Part shown: positions 1-10,149 of the stretch, piece by piece
How positions within the stretch are numbered: position 1 is the stretch's first letter
How the letters are laid out: each line of letters opens with the position of its first letter
Source of the DNA: Strigamia acuminata
Taxonomy: Eukaryota; Arthropoda; Chilopoda; Geophilomorpha; Linotaeniidae
Assembly: GCA_949358305.1 (NCBI GenBank)
Contig: OX442315.1
Location: 16,208,427 to 16,272,426, forward strand
Direction: 5' to 3'
Length of the DNA stretch: 64,000 bases
Notes under the pieces: model-generated
Told to the model about the DNA's origin: nothing
Database searches by the model: none
The model's input: only the letters and a program-made list of their open reading frames with translations
Made by a program: the position numbers and the translations under genes

Positions 1-673
1 AGTGTCTCGTTATCGTGATTACAATTTACTTAATAATCAACTGCTTATGGAAATCAAGGAACAAAACACCGAAATAAGGAAGTTTATTTCTGAAAACAGA
101 AGTGAGATTTAATTAAATTATTATCATCATACTCAAAAACACTTTTCTAACGTTTGGAAATTCAGTTTCAGGTCAATTTGACAACAACAATTCGTTTACA
201 CGATCTCATTTAGAAGATACTTTTCCAAACGGTATGTATTTAAAATCATTTCATATTCTAATTTAATTATTTTTCTCCATTTCTTCAAACATCTAGATGT
301 TGCTGCACATGAGGATTCTATTCTGGCTTCAAACCAACCTTCCAGTCCAAAATTCGCTTCCACACCCATCAGGAGAAAAAATGATGTCATCGCTTATGTA
401 TTAAAAAATTTTAATAACGAGAAAAAAAACAATTTTTATTTACTAATATCCAAATTAAAATATTTTTTGCAGAGCCCTAGTCATACGTACAATTTGAGAG
501 CTAGAAAATCAATTCATCCCAACTCGATAACCACACACGAAACACCGGACGAATTTTGCGATTTCGTCAACAATTTAGCAGAGCGAAGCAAAAAGGCGAG
601 TAAAATGGTTCGGACATTGCTGTACAACCCCAACCCCACCGACTCAACTGCGGATCTAAGTCAAGAGTTTTAG
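1..673 (+). CDS. 3' end of an unrecognised protein (last four exons)
   Basis: Four exons can be joined in one frame: 1-101, 172-231, 297-397 and 473-673 (stop TAG). Each junction has GT and AG ends, and the phases agree. The upstream part lies outside the window. The visible tail of about 154 residues begins with a short coiled-coil-like stretch (LLNNQLLMEIKEQ), then a Ser/Pro/Asn-rich linker with possible proline-directed phosphosites (SPKF, STPIRRK). A basic patch (YNLRARK) and a helical end (CDFVNNLAERSKKASKMV) follow. I do not recognise the family; the composition suggests a nuclear or coiled-coil scaffold protein, which is inference only. The gene is convergent with the Nudix gene. Exon structure is fairly secure; function is unknown. 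Confidence 0.6.
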
Positions 674-929
674 ACATTTTTCAACATTTAATAACGGTCG
701 TAATTAAACTAGAAAAGAAATATATGCACTAACTACATTGTGATAAAATCGTGTAATTTTACTATTTAATGAATTTTAACCGGTGAATAATCCAGTAACA
801 GAATAAGGAAAAATAGAGGACACTAATTTTAATATTTATTTTTTAAACATTATTAATAAATAATTATTGCTTGAAATAAATTAAACACATTTTGAAATTG
901 AGAATTTTTGAACATTTTTTGTTTAAATA

Positions 930-1738
930 TTATTCACACGCTTTACATAGCAATGACGCTTCGATTTCCTGCAGAGTTAAAATGTTACGTGATAATAAAC
1001 CGATGCACAAATGTTGTTTACAATTTCCTATGAAATTATTTCGCAAAAAGGCGGGAAATCCGCCGTAATTATTATTCATAGTGTGCAAACAAGCTCGAAG
1101 AATCCCTAAAACCTAATTTGAATTACAAATTTAATAAATATTTATAATGATTTTTAATATTTTTTTATGAAGTCTTACTTCCGTTCCGTAATCTCTAGCA
1201 TCTAAACATAATTTCTCGATTTTTCTATATTCTTCAAAAGTGACTTCCAATGCGAAAAAATGGGTTACGAATTTCTTTTGATGGTGGACTTGTGAAATCA
1301 CGTGATCTTTCTCACCGATCACGTGTTTGTTCGCGTCCAACCCGATTTCTTCGGCTAATTCGCGGTTTAGCGCGACGAGAACTTGTTCCTTGTCATCAAC
1401 TGTTCCGCCTGGAAAGCCTATATGTCCGTCTTCTCTTAGGACCATCTATAAAATGGTATTTTCGGTTTTATTTCTTCATATATTTTATTTAAAATTACCA
1501 GTACTGCCGCTCTTGGGTCATATTCGTCCAGTATCTTTGTATTCATCGTCGCATATATCATGCAGTGAGCGGCGTGCGTGAAATGATTAAATATTTGAGT
1601 TTCGGAGAATGCCATTGGAATAAAATCTTTAAATTCGTTAAAATGAATAAGTATAAATGGACTGTTTGATTTGAAATTGTCACTTTCATCATGGTTATAA
1701 TTGTTAGCCTCGTTGTTAGCAGACGATGTAGTGGCCAT
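930..1738 (-). CDS. NUDT16: NUDT16-type Nudix hydrolase (U8 snoRNA/mRNA decapping family)
   Basis: Three exons on the minus strand: 1738-1499, 1445-1179 and 1112-930 (stop TAA). The protein is a Nudix hydrolase. The box reads G-x5-E-x7-REL-A-EE-I-GL, in GGTVDDKEQVLVALNREL followed by AEEIGL. Flanking blocks match the NUDT16/X29 family: AAHCMIYATM before the box, IGFPGG at its start, YGTEVLGILR and NNFIGN after it. Family members remove m7G caps from U8 snoRNA and some mRNAs and also hydrolyse (d)IDP. The start is the ATG at 1738; the upstream in-frame GTG codons are not needed. An N-terminal Asn/Ser-rich extension of about 45 residues is specific to this copy. All metal-binding glutamates of the box are present, so it should be active. 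Confidence 0.9.
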
Positions 1739-2074
1739 TGATTTCACCACAAACTACAGAAATGCCAGAATGACGTTGTCATTTGTGAATGACATCATGC
1801 CGATATCTACCGGTGATGACGTATTTGTTACCAGCTTTTACACGTGGAAGTGAACCGAGCCAATAACAATTCGGAAAAATGAAATTAATTTCTGATTGGT
1901 CTAGAAGTTTAATGACATTTGAAATAAATTAGACAAAGCAAAATATTTGTTTTGAATTTGCACGAAGCCACAAGATTTATTAAATAAATCAAATAAATAA
2001 ATAAAAAACATTGCAAAAATATATAAAAATGTACAATATGATCACCGGTCCAGATCATCCGAAAAACTCGATAG
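1739..2074. other. Intergenic, between Nudix start and cyclin T stop
   Basis: About 335 bp. It holds the 5' flank of the Nudix gene (with CpG-containing stretches near 1790-1860) and the short AT-rich 3' end of the cyclin T gene. No ORF or RNA gene seen. Confidence 0.4.
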
Positions 2075-3742
2075 TTATCCACTTGCAGTTACACAAACCT
2101 TTAATTTTTTCGCTCGATCACTTTGGATTTCTTTTTCAGCGTGCCTTTTTCTTGCAATAACGACTTCTCTTCGTCGATCGCTTTGTATTTCTTCATCAGC
2201 GTTACTTTTGGCTGTAATAACAGCTCCTCGTCGAAAAATATCCCACACACTTATATCCTAGAAACGTAATCAATCAATAAATTAATTTAACGTTTACTTA
2301 AAAATCTGAAAAACAAACCGTTTCCTTCCTAATGACGGCACGCAAGAGCTGATGCCCATGTCCACTTGGCAGTTTCTCTAGTATCGACAGAAACTCAGAC
2401 GCTAATTCTATGTTTTTAAAAATTAAATATAATTTATAACACTAGAAATAAACTTTCTATTATTCTTTACCTTCGATCAAATCAATCTTGGCTTCTTTAC
2501 ACACAAAATAAAACCAATAGTTTCCATCGTGTGCCTTTGGTATCTGTAAACACTTAAAGTAGTTGAAATAGGAATAATATAATTATTCGTTAAGTGTTAA
2601 TAATGCACCTCCAAGTTCGACCATTTCATGGCGATATAAATGCACACGCATGCTACAATGCGGGGCGAATGTTCGAGACACATTGTTGTCAAGAGCAAAC
2701 TATTTTAACATAAATAAAAGGAGATCATAAATTAGAATAATGCTAAAATAGCAACTTTTTCAAGCCATACGTTGCAGTGGCTATGCTGTAAGCGGAATGT
2801 ATGAAACTTTCTGGAACTAAACAAAAAAAAATGATTAATAAATTGTAATTTAAAAATTGTTTTTCAATCGTTTTACCTTTAAACATATGGCAGTTCTTGA
2901 TTACATGCGCATGAGGATGATCAACTGCTAAATCAAATCCTGCAATGATTTATTCGAATGTAAATTCAGTATTTTGAATAAAATAAGCTTACCGTATACA
3001 TACCTAATGTTGCTAAAAGATGGGATTCATTCTTTAAAATGGTGTCTTTGTATTGTTGAAATAACACATCGTCGTTTAGGTCTAAATTCAAGCTGGTTAA
3101 ACCTGCTTGAATAATGCGCTTGAGACTTCTGTATTTGGGTTCGTCATCTTCGGTCTTTGCTGCCAATAAAATGGCGGCCATTGCGAGTTCCTAAAGAAAC
3201 GAAAGTCAATTAAATAATGTAAATAAATTAAATTAAATAATTTTTTAAAAAAAAGTTTCGAACTTACGTGTGGTTTGATACTTTCGACCGGCTGGATGGT
3301 GTAAAATCGGTGCGAATATACAATTGCTGTGTTTTTAGATAATTGTCTCCTGTTCATAATAAAATTAAAAATTATTGGTTGAATAAATGTAACCAATAAG
3401 TCTGAAATTGATTCTCAAATAAACAAAAGAATGTTTTGCGCAACGTGGTTTGTTTATACCACAAAACCACGTGGTGCGCACGGTATAAAAGTGCCAATTC
3501 CGCAATTTCTACCGTATAAATTGCAATTTTTGGTAAATAATTGAATGCTTACAATTTCATTAAACAAAGTTTTCGTTCGGATAAATGATAATAACTTACA
3601 GACTCAATCGGTTGCCCAATTCTTGGATGTAGTTAGCGGTTTGCTGTCTGTGCCACAATCCTTTTTTGCCAATACTTGAATCCGCGTTGGCTTTTCCGCT
3701 CACTTTCAATTGTTCTGCCCATCTCTGATCGAAATCTGCCAT
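2075..3742 (-). CDS. CycT: Cyclin T-family P-TEFb cyclin, short form
   Basis: Nine minus-strand exons join in frame: 3742-3600, 3349-3268, 3190-3004, 2939-2877, 2816-2756, 2699-2609, 2543-2471, 2407-2319 and 2257-2075, giving about 323 residues. Both cyclin boxes are present. Diagnostic blocks are [56 protein letters not shown] and [10 protein letters not shown], which follow cyclin T rather than cyclin K or C. Cyclin T activates CDK9 to form P-TEFb, which phosphorylates RNA polymerase II and releases paused transcription. The protein ends only about 60 residues after the second box, in a highly charged tail ([13 protein letters not shown], then a related repeat). The long C-terminal region of human and fly cyclin T is absent; either this copy is short or further exons escaped me. 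Confidence 0.87.
3437..3480. repeat. Imperfect inverted repeat in cyclin T intron 1
   Basis: Left arm TGCGCA then ACGTGGTTTGT (3437-3453). Right arm ACAAAACCACGT, GG, TGCGCA (3461-3480). It contains a CACGTG E-box (3468-3473) and is followed by TATAAAAG near 3483. It lies inside the intron between exons 1 and 2 of the cyclin T gene. Confidence 0.6.
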
Positions 3743-4601
3743 TTTCGTTGTGTAAAAATATAAATAAACTGCACGACTGTCTCGATCAAGGATGGAATCA
3801 AAGAAAGTGTCTTTGGCTTGTACGCAAAAAATTCGTGTTACGTAAGGTCAGCGTGTTCGGTTACTAATCCAACTAGGGGTCAGAGGAGGGGTCAGGGGTG
3901 TCCAGTGATTGGACAATAATATTTGGAATTCACACCCCCTGTTGAGTGAACATGTTGTTTTTTCTCCGAATTTGTTGCCGTACGATATGCGGCTCGAAAG
4001 GGGAAAATGTCGATCAAAGATGGACGGAACAATTGAAAAGTTCCAAAAACACGCAGTAATTAATCGCAAAAAATAATTGTGACGTAGCTACAGCTACAAA
4101 GCAATAACAAACTGCTAACCACATACTTGTACAAATACAAAGGAGAGGATTTAAAGGTTCGCGCAGGTGTCGCAAAAGGAAGCCCCAAGAAAAAGCCCCC
4201 ATGCGGCTATGATGGAGAGGGGGCCCCAAATTCCAAAAAAATGAAAAAAATTCAGAATTGTGAAATAGATTGTGTATCCCCTTCCCCTTTCCAAAATTAC
4301 TAATAAATATGCATTTTTGTCTCGATTTTTGTTCAAATTTGTTCTTATGCTTGTGATGAACGACAGACCTGATTCGAGTCCTTGGTGGTGCGATGAAAAT
4401 TTAAAATTTTGTGGTATTTTCAACATCGGAATGCATCGTGTCTTTTTCTGATAACTTTATTAGACACAAAACTGATAATATTATCGTTTTTTAAATAAAC
4501 AAATCGTCAATTTTTTTTCCTAATTTTATCCTTTTCATTCTCGTTAGTTTTTTCGTTTTCGCTACGTCCGACACACAATTCGGTTACGTTCCGTATTCGT
4601 A
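3743..4601. promoter_or_regulatory. Divergent intergenic region, cyclin T and LRR gene
   Basis: About 860 bp between two divergent starts. It contains a G-rich patch with repeated GGGGTCAG (about 3877-3898), a CCAAT-type sequence (GATTGGAC at 3906-3913), and a second GC-rich patch at 4155-4225 ending in GGGGGCCCC. No ORF with coding character. Likely promoters for both genes; no experimental support. Confidence 0.4.
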
Positions 4602-6038
4602 ATGCTTCTCCTTCTACATATAAACTCTCCATCCCATTCTGATTATAATTTATCTCAAAGTTATACAAGTATAGTTCGCAACATGCCGCGCAGGAAATCA
4701 ACATCGAGTCTAGAGCAATTGTGTTTGGAAATGGTTTGCACAAATTTCGATAGTTTTCAAACACAACTAATGAATCTACCTCCGACAATTATTTACAACA
4801 TATATCGAAGTCTGTGTAAAAAATTAGACCCTTCTGCCAATTCTACTAGAGTAGTTTCGAACGTTTTCATTCATTCTGGCACAAAATCGTTCCGTGATTT
4901 TGATATGTTTCATCTGCCCATATCTCCTACTCTATTAAATAATATAAAACATGTTTGTAGGAACCTTTCATGTTTAGATCTAAGCAGCAATTCCCAGACG
5001 AAAATTCCACGTAAATCAATGATAAAACTGCTGCGGCAATTGTCACAACTTAAATGGTTAAAATTTCTCTATAGTAAAAAATGTATCGATCAAGTTCTAG
5101 CTGCAATTGGTGAAAATTGCTTACAATTACGACACCTAGACACAAACTTGTGCACAAATGTTACCGATGATGGGCTGTCCTCATTAAGCCATTGCAAGAA
5201 ACTGGAGCATTTACAATTATTCGGAAATCCAACTGCCACTCCCGAGGGATACTTATATATTTTAAACCAACTGCCTCTTTTAAAAAGATTTCGACATGGA
5301 TGCTGGACAGCTTTATTTGAGCTTTTAAAAGAACAATCCATATCAGAGAAGACGTTGCGTACTTATTGCATTGAAAACGAAATGCATCCAGAACTTACAA
5401 AGAGTAATGAAGATTTCATCATTCTGATCAACATTTTTCCTAATCTTTCTGGGTTAGTGGTGAATGCATCGTTGGCATCGACTAGTCTGAATGTAAATAT
5501 TGTCTTGGCGCGGGCACAACGATTGATCAGTTTAACACTCACTCATTTTAGATTAGTTAATCTTAAACTTATCGATCGTTTTTGTCCATTGTTGCAAATA
5601 TTACGCTTGTTTACTTGTACTATTTTGGACACTGATTTATCTCAGCGTATTTCGTTCAAACAATTACGTGAATTAGGCATACGTGATGATATTCAGGCCA
5701 TTACTGGATCTCAATTGAAAATGTTAATTGTGCAAAATCCGAATTTAGAATATTTAAATATTAAATATTGTCAATCACTTACCGACAAGTTAATTTCGGA
5801 ACTAAACGAATTGAACGAACTTAAAAATCTAAAAAAATTAAAATTTTCTTTTTGTCCTTCGATTAGCCAAAGCGCGATCGAGAAAATTTTAGAAATGCAA
5901 AATCCATTGAAGGAGTTACTGCTGCATAATTGTGGGAACATTGACTTATCAGCTTACGAGAAAATTAAATCTAACATTAGAAATGTTAACCTGGATTTGC
6001 GTGTTAGCCACAGGTTTAATCAAGCATTTCTTTTTTAA
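4602..6038 (+). CDS. Intronless leucine-rich-repeat protein, FBXL/ZYG11-like
   Basis: One uninterrupted frame of 478 codons. The ATG at 4683 (protein starting MPRRKSTSS, about 451 residues) is a likelier start than 4602, because the first 27 codons look like untranslated leader. The N-terminal block (LEQLCLEMVCTNF, then LPPTIIYNIYRSLCKK) resembles the box that binds elongin/cullin or Skp adaptors in ZYG11 and F-box LRR proteins. The rest is irregular Cys-type LRRs, for example LRHLDTNLCTNVTDDGLSSL and LEYLNIKYCQSLTDKLI. A role as a substrate receptor of a cullin ubiquitin ligase is inference. Its neighbours are intron-rich, so the lack of introns may mean a retrocopy. An AATAAA lies at 6070-6075, just after the stop. 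Confidence 0.8.
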   Translation: MLLLLHINSPSHSDYNLSQSYTSIVRNMPRRKSTSSLEQLCLEMVCTNFDSFQTQLMNLPPTIIYNIYRSLCKKLDPSANSTRVVSNVFIHSGTKSFRDFDMFHLPISPTLLNNIKHVCRNLSCLDLSSNSQTKIPRKSMIKLLRQLSQLKWLKFLYSKKCIDQVLAAIGENCLQLRHLDTNLCTNVTDDGLSSLSHCKKLEHLQLFGNPTATPEGYLYILNQLPLLKRFRHGCWTALFELLKEQSISEKTLRTYCIENEMHPELTKSNEDFIILINIFPNLSGLVVNASLASTSLNVNIVLARAQRLISLTLTHFRLVNLKLIDRFCPLLQILRLFTCTILDTDLSQRISFKQLRELGIRDDIQAITGSQLKMLIVQNPNLEYLNIKYCQSLTDKLISELNELNELKNLKKLKFSFCPSISQSAIEKILEMQNPLKELLLHNCGNIDLSAYEKIKSNIRNVNLDLRVSHRFNQAFLF

Positions 6039-6316
6039 CGTTTTTCTTAGATAAATTTGTCTTTGCAAAAATAAAATATAGTCTCAGGCTCAAACATTCA
6101 GATCACGACCAAATTAGACACAAAAAAGATACAAACATATTTAACTGTGCTTCACTGCATTACATGAACTCATCCCCGAGCAGACAGGGAAGCACCACCA
6201 TCCCACCACCACCATCTGTCCACCAATAATAAAAGAGTTTTAACACCCACCCTTCGGGTCTTCGCTCGTACGAGCTGCATGCTTGCCACTTGCTTCCTAC
6301 CGCCCTCGTTGTGAAC

Positions 6317-6894
6317 ATGGAACAACAACATTTTGATCTGTACCGTAACGAGTGGGAAATCCCATCATATTTTCCCATTGAAGACAGTTTTAATTGTGTG
6401 GACATTTGCCCAAACTCTGAAAATTGCGTTAACGAATACAACAAATATCCTCAAGAAATGTTCACAACCAACAGTGATACAGCCACACAGCTTAAAGGTA
6501 ATGACTAAGTGAGATCAATTGTGTAGAGATTTTTTTTAATTTTTTTCTTTATTTTATTACAGCTCAACCTTTGATTAAACGTCGCAAGGAACGGACCACT
6601 TTCACCAAACAGCAACTAAGAGAGCTGGAAAATGAATTTACTTATCATAGTTATTTAACTGGATTAAGGCGTTATGAAATCGCGATTTCTTTGAATCTTA
6701 CAGAAAGACAGGTAGGCTAACGTATTTTATGTATTTATTTAAACTAATTTGATAATTTCATTTCCTTCTAGGTGAAAGTTTGGTTTCAAAACCGGAGAAT
6801 GAAGTGGCATAGGACCAAAAACGGAGAATTAACGAGCAAAGAAAAGAAAACTGTACAGCATGACATTTCAGACGATGACAACAAGTCCGTTTAA
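6317..6894 (+). CDS. btn: MEOX/buttonless-type homeodomain transcription factor
   Basis: Three exons: 6317-6497, 6563-6711 and 6772-6894. The homeodomain reads [20 protein letters not shown], then [20 protein letters not shown] and [14 protein letters not shown]. The RKERT-FTK-Q-RELE and [26 protein letters not shown] signature is that of MEOX1/2 and Drosophila buttonless, which act in mesoderm. An intron splits the homeodomain between Q44 and V45. The protein is short (about 150 residues). Its N-terminus ([13 protein letters not shown]) is acidic and aromatic, and only about 20 residues follow the homeodomain. A canonical AATAAA lies at 6993-6998. K-to-H in MKWHR is unusual for the group. 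The start is the only ATG in frame upstream of the conserved region. Confidence 0.9.
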
Positions 6895-7452
6895 AACGGT
6901 TTTTAATTGCATTCGTTTGTTCTGAATGTTGATTAGCAATAACAAAAAAATTCAATCTACTTTTGTATATATTTTATATTGGTTTTTATTATAAATAAAC
7001 ATTTTAAACAAAATATCTGTTGTCGCTTCTTCCCACGGAAATCTCATTCCATCAAAATTTTCTCAAACTTTCAGGGTAAATTTTTGGAATGTTTGTGTAA
7101 TTCTAGAGCTCGAGCAATAATAAGATGAATGACGGTCGAGGGCAAATGTTGCCATAAATCGACAGGGAATCGCGAGTGATATTTGTTTTCACAGGAGTTC
7201 CCCACCGATTCACAAAAATCCAAAAAAGGTCTTGTTTTTCTAACTTGCAGCTGCGTTCAATTTGCGCTATAAGTGAAAACAGTGAACAGGTTGCTTTACT
7301 TTCGCAAATTTATTTTTAAATATCTCTAAACAATAAGACAAAGTTATAAATGAAGAAGAATCTGTATGCGGACGAATAAAAATCTTTTTTCGATTTATTG
7401 CACATAGAAAACCAATTGATTTTTCTATTGGGGCATGACGGTTGATGCTTTT

Positions 7453-7522
7453 CCCATGTGGTCCACAGCTGGTACCACCACAGACCACACCCAACTGGGC
7501 GCCAAGCAGTCTGCCACATGGG
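7453..7522. repeat. Inverted 9-mer in a GC-rich intergenic patch
   Basis: CCCATGTGG at 7453-7461 is the exact reverse complement of CCACATGGG at 7514-7522. Between them lie several ACCAC/GTGGT elements. The patch is much richer in G+C than its surroundings. Confidence 0.5.
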
Positions 7523-7716
7523 ATCACGGGGGGTCAGTGGCGAGGTCAGGTGTTAATCGTTATTCACTTATTCTGGCCAAATTGAAGGGCAACGAAGAGC
7601 ATAAGTCTGAAAAAGCTTCTAGAAAATAAAATTACAAATATGCACTATAAATTTGCGGTTTTCATACCGAAACCGGAAGTGACAATTATTGCGCGTCCAG
7701 AAACGTTCTTACAGCG

Positions 7717-7800
7717 TACAAGAAGTATACATAGAACGAACAAGAAGTATACGTATAACCTACAAGAACAACGTACAACCTACAAGAAGTATATATACAA
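7717..7800 (+). repeat. Short direct repeat ACAAGAAGTATA
   Basis: Four or more diverged copies of ACAAGAAGTATA and related CCTACAAGAA units lie 75-160 bp upstream of the UAP56 ATG. Confidence 0.5.
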
Positions 7801-7876
7801 CTGCCCATTTACTTCTGTTCATCACAATAGTTTGTAGTCTCTTATCGTACATTCTTCATTCTACGAATCATACAAA

Positions 7877-9172
7877 ATGTCTGACGAAGCGGATCTTTTG
7901 GACTACGAGGAACACGACGAACAAGAAGATCAAGTAGAAAAGATAACTGTTGACAACGATCAAGTAATTGCTGAAGACATTAGTCCGAAAGAAGTGAAAG
8001 GTTCGTACGTATCAATCCACAGTTCTGGATTCCGCGATTTCTTACTCAAACCCGAATTGCTGCGCGCGATTATCGACTGTGGATTCGAACATCCGTCCGA
8101 AGTGCAACACGAATGTATTCCGCAAGCAATCCTCAGCATGGACGTCTTATGCCAAGCCAAATCAGGCATGGGCAAAACGGCCGTGTTCGTATTGACCACA
8201 TTGCAACAACTCGACGCCGTCGATGGCCACGTGTCCGTATTGGTCATGTGCCACACCCGGGAACTCGCTTTCCAAATCAGCAAAGAATACGAACGATTTT
8301 TAAAGTACTTGCCCGGTGTTAACGTGGGAGTATTCTTCGGTGGTTTGAACATCACAATCAACGAAAAAGCCATCAAGGCGAATCATCCGCACGTCGTGGT
8401 CGGGACCCCTGGACGAATTTTAGCTTTGGTGCAAAACAAGTCGCTCGATCTGTCGCACGTTAAACATTTCGTGTTGGACGAATGCGATAAGATGTTGGAG
8501 CAATTGGATATGAGACAGGACGTGCAGAAGATACTTCGGAGTACCCCGCGCGATAAACAAGTGATGATGTTCAGCGCGACTTTGAGCAAAGAGATCCGTC
8601 CGGTTTGTAAGCGGTTTATGGTCGATCCGGTGGAGATTTACGTGGATAACGAAGCCAAGTTGACTCTGCACGGGTTGAAACAGCATTACGTCCAGTTGAC
8701 GAGCAGCGAGAAGAACCGGAGATTGTTAGACTTGTTGGATGTTTTGGAGTTTAATCAGGTTGTTATATTCGTTAAATCGGTGCAGCGCTGTGTGGCTTTG
8801 GTTCGGTTGTTGACGGAGCAGAATTTTCCGGCGATCGGCATTCATCGAGCGATGACGCAGACCGACAGGTTGGCTCGGTATATGGAATTCAAAGATTTTC
8901 AAAAACGGATTTTAGTCGCGACGAATTTGTTCGGACGTGGGATGGATATCGAGAGAGTTAATGTTGTGTTTAATTACGATATGCCGGAGAATTCGGATAC
9001 GTATTTACACAGAGTTGCGCGTGGGGGTCGGTTTGGGACCAAGGGTTTGGCGATTTCGTTCGTCAATGACGAAGACGATGCTAAAATTTTAAATAGTGTT
9101 CAAAGCCGATTTGAAGTTGATATCAGCATTTTGCCCGATGAAATTGACTTGTCGTCATACAGCGAAATGTAA
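7877..9172 (+). CDS. DDX39B: UAP56/DDX39B-type DECD-box RNA helicase, intronless
   Basis: A single 431-codon exon, about the usual family length (428 in human). The N-terminus [12 protein letters not shown] is typical of UAP56. Motifs in order: I AKSGMGKT (94-101), II DECD (201-204), III SAT (233-235), V region [12 protein letters not shown] (347-357) and [12 protein letters not shown] (378-387). UAP56 is the ATPase of the TREX complex: it loads export factors onto mRNA and also acts in spliceosome assembly. Two substitutions are notable. The usual ATDLFGRG reads ATNLFGRG (N350), and RVARAGRFG reads RVARGGRFG (G383). Together with the lack of introns they raise the possibility of an expressed retrogene paralogue. 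The frame is intact and the codon pattern looks constrained. THOC7, another TREX component, lies 35 kb away. Confidence 0.93.
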   Translation: MSDEADLLDYEEHDEQEDQVEKITVDNDQVIAEDISPKEVKGSYVSIHSSGFRDFLLKPELLRAIIDCGFEHPSEVQHECIPQAILSMDVLCQAKSGMGKTAVFVLTTLQQLDAVDGHVSVLVMCHTRELAFQISKEYERFLKYLPGVNVGVFFGGLNITINEKAIKANHPHVVVGTPGRILALVQNKSLDLSHVKHFVLDECDKMLEQLDMRQDVQKILRSTPRDKQVMMFSATLSKEIRPVCKRFMVDPVEIYVDNEAKLTLHGLKQHYVQLTSSEKNRRLLDLLDVLEFNQVVIFVKSVQRCVALVRLLTEQNFPAIGIHRAMTQTDRLARYMEFKDFQKRILVATNLFGRGMDIERVNVVFNYDMPENSDTYLHRVARGGRFGTKGLAISFVNDEDDAKILNSVQSRFEVDISILPDEIDLSSYSEM

Positions 9173-9422
9173 TCTCATTTGAATATTATCGAACTAACAA
9201 AACCTCAATTTTTTATTATTTTATTTTCAATTCAAAAAATGTAAAACATTAAATTTTCTTTTCATTTTAAATAAAACCCATAAATTAAATTATAGTTGTA
9301 CTTTTATTTCAGCTTGTTATGTGTAAATGTGATGTGTAAATGACTGCAGTTGTCAAATTTATCAAAATTATATTTGAAAGTCAAAATATACAAATTCAAA
9401 CAAGCATTTCTTGAATAAACAA

Positions 9423-10149
9423 TTACATCAACTCCACGTCACCGCCGGGTCGTTCCTCCCCGAACTTCTGCCTGTGCGCAGACTCTAAAATAGGATTCAG
9501 TGCCTGAAATCAATTACAATCAATTAAAAACTCTCAGAAACAACCACCAATACCCCAAATGTTTACACTATTATCCAAATAAGCCTCGCATTCGTAGCAC
9601 CAGATCGACAAATCAGCAAAACTCAGCACAACACAATGCCCGGTGTTCTGGTTGTGCAGCAACATATCCTGGTGGATAAATCGACCGCAGTAAACCTACA
9701 TAAAACATTTAAAATAAATAAAATTGCCATAGAAACAACAAAAATATTTTTTTTTACAAACCTCGTAACACGAGAGACACAGCCAGTTCTCGCTCTTGTC
9801 TTTGCATGTTTTACACGGCGCTTGGATGTTAAATCCGTCGGGCGGAAGCGGCGCGACCGAACTCAAATGTGGACAAGTTTTCAACGGCGTCACAGCGTAA
9901 ACAATCTGAATAAATTTACATTTTAAAATAAAATAAAAAATAGAAAATTTTTTTTCTCGTTCTAAATCACCTGTGGTTTATGCTGGCCTTTGATTGCCAC
10001 GGACGACTTGGACGAAGAAGGCTTAAACTCTGCAGCTGTAATAACAAACGTGCAATCAATTTTTATCGCGAATCAAAAAATATTAGAAATGGAACCGCTT
10101 TAACACCTTCCAAGCTATCTCCGGGCGGACTACCGCCACCGGTTGCCAT
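9423..10149 (-). CDS. Possible separate ZnF-UBP-only product of the HDAC6 locus
   Basis: An in-frame ATG at 10149 (AAAATGGCAACC, a good initiation context) opens exons 10149-10107, 10035-9971, 9905-9762, 9695-9567 and 9503-9423. They encode about 153 residues starting [14 protein letters not shown] and covering the whole ZnF-UBP. The intron just upstream (10161-10319) is CpG-rich, unlike the other AT-rich introns here, and the donor feeding it is weak (GTTTTT). Without that splice, the HDAC frame ends a few codons later in GFYFYLI. This may be an alternative promoter; the fused reading is equally in frame. Confidence 0.4.

Larger units (their letters stand above)
6895..7876. other. Intergenic and 5' flank of the UAP56 gene
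   Basis: About 980 bp. After the homeobox gene's polyadenylation signal, most is unremarkable AT-rich DNA. Two things stand out: a GC-rich segment (7436-7540) with an inverted 9-mer, and a purine-rich direct repeat built on ACAAGAAGTATA just upstream of the UAP56 start (about 7717-7800), probably in its leader or promoter. No convincing coding exon. Confidence 0.4.

Noticed and set aside
2075-3742. Cyclin K or cyclin Q identity
   Set aside because: The [14 protein letters not shown] and KWSNLEIP blocks follow cyclin T.
7960-8686. Minus-strand ORFs of 68-138 codons
   Set aside because: Shadows of the UAP56 exon.
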